Part shown: positions 17,117-20,481 of the stretch, piece after piece | Layout: each line of letters opens with the position of its first letter | How positions within the stretch are numbered: the stretch's first letter is position 1 | Source of the DNA: Paramarasmius palmivorus | Lineage: Eukaryota > Basidiomycota > Agaricomycetes > Agaricales > Marasmiaceae | Length of the DNA: 20,481 nucleotides | Reading direction: 5' to 3' | Assembly: GCA_037176845.1 (NCBI GenBank) | Contig: JAYKXP010000365.1 | Location: 1-20,481 of the forward strand | Translations under genes and position numbers: made by a program | Notes under the pieces: model-generated | The model's database searches: none | Told to the model about the DNA's origin: nothing | Seen by the model: only the letters and a program-made list of their open reading frames with translations

Positions 17117-18950
17117 ATGGCTGATGCACCTACTTTGCGAGAATCATGGCGAGACCTCTCCGAGGACGGTGTAAATCAGATTAAAGCCTGACAAAGCTGA
17201 GTAAAGTAAAGCGACCTGCCCCCCGAGCTTGCTCGAAGGAAGCCGCGGGGGGTGCGGTAAAAGTTTGAGCAGTGGGAGGAAGACCTGGATCTGATGTTCC
17301 TCGAAGGTGCGTGTTACCCTAGATGAAGCCGAAATATACATAGCTATCAGGCAGATGGAATATGACTTGAGGAAGACTGTGTGGGCTGGAAGCATCTCGC
17401 GCGGAGACGGAGACCTCATATGAAAAGTTCATTGAGGACGTTAAAAGAGGAAATTGGCATATTAAGGTAAGGACGAGGATCGACTACAACGTTGGACCGT
17501 CCCCCCACCCCACCCCCCCCCCACCCCCCCCCCCCCACCCCCCCCCGTCTAGTAAAGAGGACACCAGAGCATAGGCTGCAAGTCAGCGAGGACGTGCTCA
17601 GGACATATAACCGTGTGTTTCGCCCTATGAAGCGAGTAAGCTCACAGCAGCACCCGCGTTAGTCTCAAATACATTCCTAGTAGCTTAGATACCTCGAAGC
17701 GTTTGAAGAAGACTTTATCCGAGAGATCGTTAATATGCTACAACGCATACAGAGCGACAAGCTTTCCTCTAGGGATAGGCAAAGAAAAGAAGAAAGACGA
17801 TCAGGATAGGCGATTAGAGGATCCTATCCCCTAGATGAAGTAATGGAAGTTGCTTTAAACTTGTACGAGCAGGCTAGGAGTTATATATACGAGGATCATG
17901 CCTCTGAACGTAAGAGGGATAGGCACGACGATTAAAACCGCCGTGTGTCATCTAAGCATGTCAACGACGTTACCATAAAACAGGAAAACCCTGAAGTCGA
18001 TGAAATTTCTCACAAGATGTCTGTATCTGCCCCCCCCTCTCTGGATAAGCATGAGACTGAGATTCGCGATTTAAAGGATCTAGTTCGTACTATGACGAAC
18101 TCGATTGCCTGAGACGCAGAACGAAAAAGCAAGAAGCCTTGGATGTCTATGGTTGAGATATGGGCAGATCCACCAGGGGTGTTGCGAGCACCCGACTTTT
18201 GCACAGAGCAGGGTCCTAGTTCAAGTCAGCAGCTCTATAATCCTTACGCGGGACGACCTGGGACTCCTATGATAGGAATGCGGCACGTGGAGTGCAGCCT
18301 CACCCCACCAACAACTGTTTCATGTGTGGTCAAAGCGACCATTTCAGAGGAGTTTGTAAGGTCTACCATAAGATGCTACACTGAGAAACTAGGGTGGACC
18401 CCCCCCCCCCCCCTAGTCGACGGTCCCGATGGCCAGAGGCATCTATGCGATGATGGTTTGAAAATTGCCATTAATACCACCTGGCCTCGATTAAAACTAG
18501 CAAAGGACTTGATTGAAGAGTTAGCCAAGCAGCGAGGTTGCCTGGTAGTGATAGCCTATCAACCCGACAGCTATATGGTTTGCCGATAGAAGAGGAATGA
18601 TATGGGACAAAGGTTCCAAGGAATAGTATGGAAGAGAGGGACATCGGGGAAACAAGTGGAGTAGGTGAGGAACACCTTCTGACACTCTTGCCTAGATCGT
18701 CATACAGAGTCGCTCGCGGAAGAGGCCAACCCGCAAGGGTCAAAAAACTAGAAGCTCCAAGGTTTGGGCCAACGTCTAGAGTGCACAACCTGTACCGGCC
18801 CCTGAGGATAAAATCCTTAGATCTAGAAACTGCGATCAGTGGTGGTAGAGATACTCAAAGCCTCGCGAGAGTAATATACCCATTGTCTGTTCCTGTTTCT
18901 GATTCCTCGTCATCTTCTACTGTTTCTCTTCCTTCCAAATATACCCACTA
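17117..18950 (+). pseudogene. Degenerate gypsy A gag with CCHC zinc knuckle
   Basis: ATG 17117 starts a frame (MADAPTLRESWRDLSEDG) that ends at TGA 17189-17191. Gag-like pieces follow in changing frames: EQWEEDLDLMFLEG near 17270, LDEAEIYIAIRQMEYDLRK near 17320, EIRDLKDLVRTMTNSIA near 18060 with a TGA where an Arg CGA would fit, and the zinc knuckle CFMCGQSDHFRGVC (18316-18357), which fits CX2CX4HX4C exactly. After the knuckle the sequence resembles the usual gag continuation (DGPDGQRHLCDDGLKI, 18421 on), but in another frame, separated by a poly-C run at 18399-18413. Gag would bind and package the element RNA; this copy cannot make it whole. Confidence 0.75.
17500..17546. repeat. C-rich tract in gag
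   Basis: C runs of 3-14 bases separated by single A. It breaks the gag frame. Similar tracts occur at 18399-18413 and, as G, at 19860-19869. Confidence 0.8.
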
Positions 18951-19679
18951 GGTAAAGAAAACAAGACCCCTCGGGACGAATTAAAATATCTAGGCGATAA
19001 GGGCGTCGGCGATGAGTTCTCGGACGATGAGGTACGTAGATCCTAGGTGTCAAAACCGTCCGGTAGTAACGACCATTCGGATGAGGTGTTCCTATCATTA
19101 GACCACCTGTTCTAGTGTACATATTCAGGCCCGTAGCCAATATGGTGCCTACTTAAAAATATCACTCCCGGATATGGCGAAAGAGGACTTGCTAAAGCAT
19201 AAGCAGTCAGCCGAGGAGTGCCTATAGTTTGCCGATGATCCGAAATCATAAGGACATCACCGAGTGCGCTAGGAAACAAGCAAGTACGCTTTAAAGGCAC
19301 AGACGAGACGTAGCTACTATCTGATGTCTGCCTCGGAGGTCTCTTTGTCTATTGAAGAAGTTGCTGCCTATTTCTCCTAGCGTCAGAAAAATATGGAGAG
19401 AAAACTGCGGTAATCGCCCAGGTGTCAGGAATGCCTGCCAAAACGTTCTTTAGCGAGTTATCGTCATATAGACGTTCATCGAACCCCCCCTATAGAGTAT
19501 TAAACCTGTTCTCTAGGAGCATTCCTTGGTCATAGATGTCGAGGATTATTGCCGTCGAGGAGGTGTCGAAGGTATTGACTGAGCCTTAGGCCGGAAAATT
19601 TACCTGAAGGTGGGTTCGTTACAGAGGGTTCCGTTGAGACATTCAAAAGGATGTGCCGAGGGCGGCGAAAAGACGTGAT

Positions 19680-20110
19680 CATAGTGGCTAGTAATTCTGA
19701 CAACCTCCGGTGGATTCCCTAAGATCAATGGGTCGAACGAGGAAGTAGAAAACGACAAGCGACTGTGGACTCGCAGTTGTAGTTATGTCAACACTAGTTG
19801 CAGTTGGTTTGGGGTAAGCTGCGGATCCTACGTTTACCTTGCATATGCCCAGAGTGCGTGGGGGGGGGGTGGGTAATGGCCAGCTGAAATCGACTAAAGG
19901 CATATCGCTCGGAACGTACGTTCGGTTTGGTAGACATTACGGTGTGCTTGCCAGTTCATATTAGTTGATGATCCTCCGTTCCCACGTCTCCTAGGGCGAC
20001 CTTTGATGTGTTAACTTCTTCTGTGATCGAGAACTTCCCCGTTGTGTGAACAGTACATCACGTTACTTGTCCGAATTCTGGCCGAGAAAGTGTACTATAG
20101 GCGTACCTAT
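19680..20110 (+). pseudogene. Degenerate gypsy A aspartic-protease region (C-terminal half)
   Basis: Frame pieces match the C-terminal part of retropepsin-like proteases of fungal gypsy elements: GLVDITVCLPVHIS (19924 on), then DDPPFPRLLGRP in a shifted frame, then FDVLTSSVIENFPVV and TCPNSGRESVL back in the first frame. LLGRP-FDVLT is the conserved hydrophobic-Gly segment close to the end of the domain. Two tandem stops (TGA TGA) and a frame change separate the pieces. The catalytic DSG/DTG motif expected further upstream was not found by eye. The region 18950-19680 before it is too degraded to assign. Confidence 0.6.
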
Positions 20111-20481
20111 CCTAGGGGCATGGCGGAAAGAAGATCCGCCGACATAGAAAAGAACCAACCCTAGTACCGATGAATGGGAATGCAGGGGCGGCAAAAGCGT
20201 CAGGAAGAAGCGACAAAGACGGATGAAGCTGCGGGCAAATTTTAGACTCCCTCGTGGATATAATCGGCCGAGCATGGAAGGTATGTACTGAAAATAGGGT
20301 ACGATGAGCATGGAGAAGTGCGAGTGGAGGGATATAAATCCCTGATAGAGAAATTTCGTAAATCGATGAGATAGCAGAAGCATATGAGTTGGGGGACCTC
20401 TGGTAAAAATTGTTAGATGAGCGAGCCTAGGGATGTCTTAGAGTCATATGAACACAAGAGCGTTGACAAAGACATTATGGC

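Larger units (their letters stand above)
14687..20481 (+). mobile_element. Ty3/gypsy retrotransposon family A, 5' part, degenerate
   Basis: It consists of a 5' LTR (14687-16486), a primer-binding site, a leader of about 630 bp, a degraded gag (17117 to about 18950) and a degraded protease (to about 20110), and continues past the window edge. Reverse transcriptase and integrase are not reached. It is inserted in the pol end of gypsy B. Frameshifts and stops interrupt every domain, so it cannot encode working proteins. Confidence 0.85.

Noticed and set aside
18143..18589. Plus-strand frame of 148 codons as an independent gene
   Set aside because: It is stitched from pieces of gypsy gag in different frames and misses the intact zinc knuckle, which lies in another frame.
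18628..18951. Plus-strand 107-codon Ser-rich frame as a separate gene
   Set aside because: It lies in the degraded gag C-terminal region of gypsy A and is better seen as part of that element.

Overview
The window looks like a repeat-rich, gene-poor stretch of a filamentous fungal genome, most likely a basidiomycete. The reasons are short GT..AG introns of about 42-62 nt with GTRNGT-type donors, Ty1/copia and Ty3/gypsy LTR retrotransposons of fungal type nested in one another, solo LTRs, and many broken exon-sized reading frames. No rRNA, intact tRNA, CRISPR array or bacterial-type operon is visible. The species cannot be named from the sequence alone.

Layout. 1-1130: remnants of unidentified minus-strand coding sequence, then a C/G homopolymer block (1181-1292). 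1537-3338: a 1.8-kb solo LTR (family A, minus). 3339-5617: more minus-strand exon-like remnants, including a coiled-coil exon pair. 5646-6173: a foldback, MITE-like element built on a GGCATTTCGGCA-type motif. 6809-7705: the best host-gene candidate, a plus-strand gene whose three exons join into an intact 189-residue frame, with a possible frame-shifting cassette exon. 7950-8305: a minus-strand, cysteine-rich gene remnant. 8394-9159: a probable solo LTR (family C). 9390-9800: an unidentified minus-strand remnant. 9915-10336: the 3' end of a minus-strand gene in which two segments are duplicated, once with and once without a 59-nt GT..AG intron.

From 10337 to the right edge is a nest of retrotransposons. 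The 3' LTR (10337-10561) and an uninterrupted integrase-RT-RNase H reading frame (10567-13822) of a Ty1/copia element are cut at 13822/13823 by the 3' LTR (13823-14413) and pol tail of a Ty3/gypsy element (family B, minus). That element is itself cut at 14686/14687 by a second Ty3/gypsy element (family A, plus), with an 1800-bp 5' LTR, a primer-binding site and a heavily degraded gag/protease that runs off the window. The two family A LTRs form an inverted pair about 11.3 kb apart.

The retroelements account for roughly two thirds of the window and broke at least one host gene: the copia LTR lies at the edge of an exon-like block at 10331. The most notable observations are the intron-plus/intron-minus duplication, the conflict between nesting order and decay (intact copia outside, degraded gypsy A inside), and the frame behaviour of the gene at 6809-7705.
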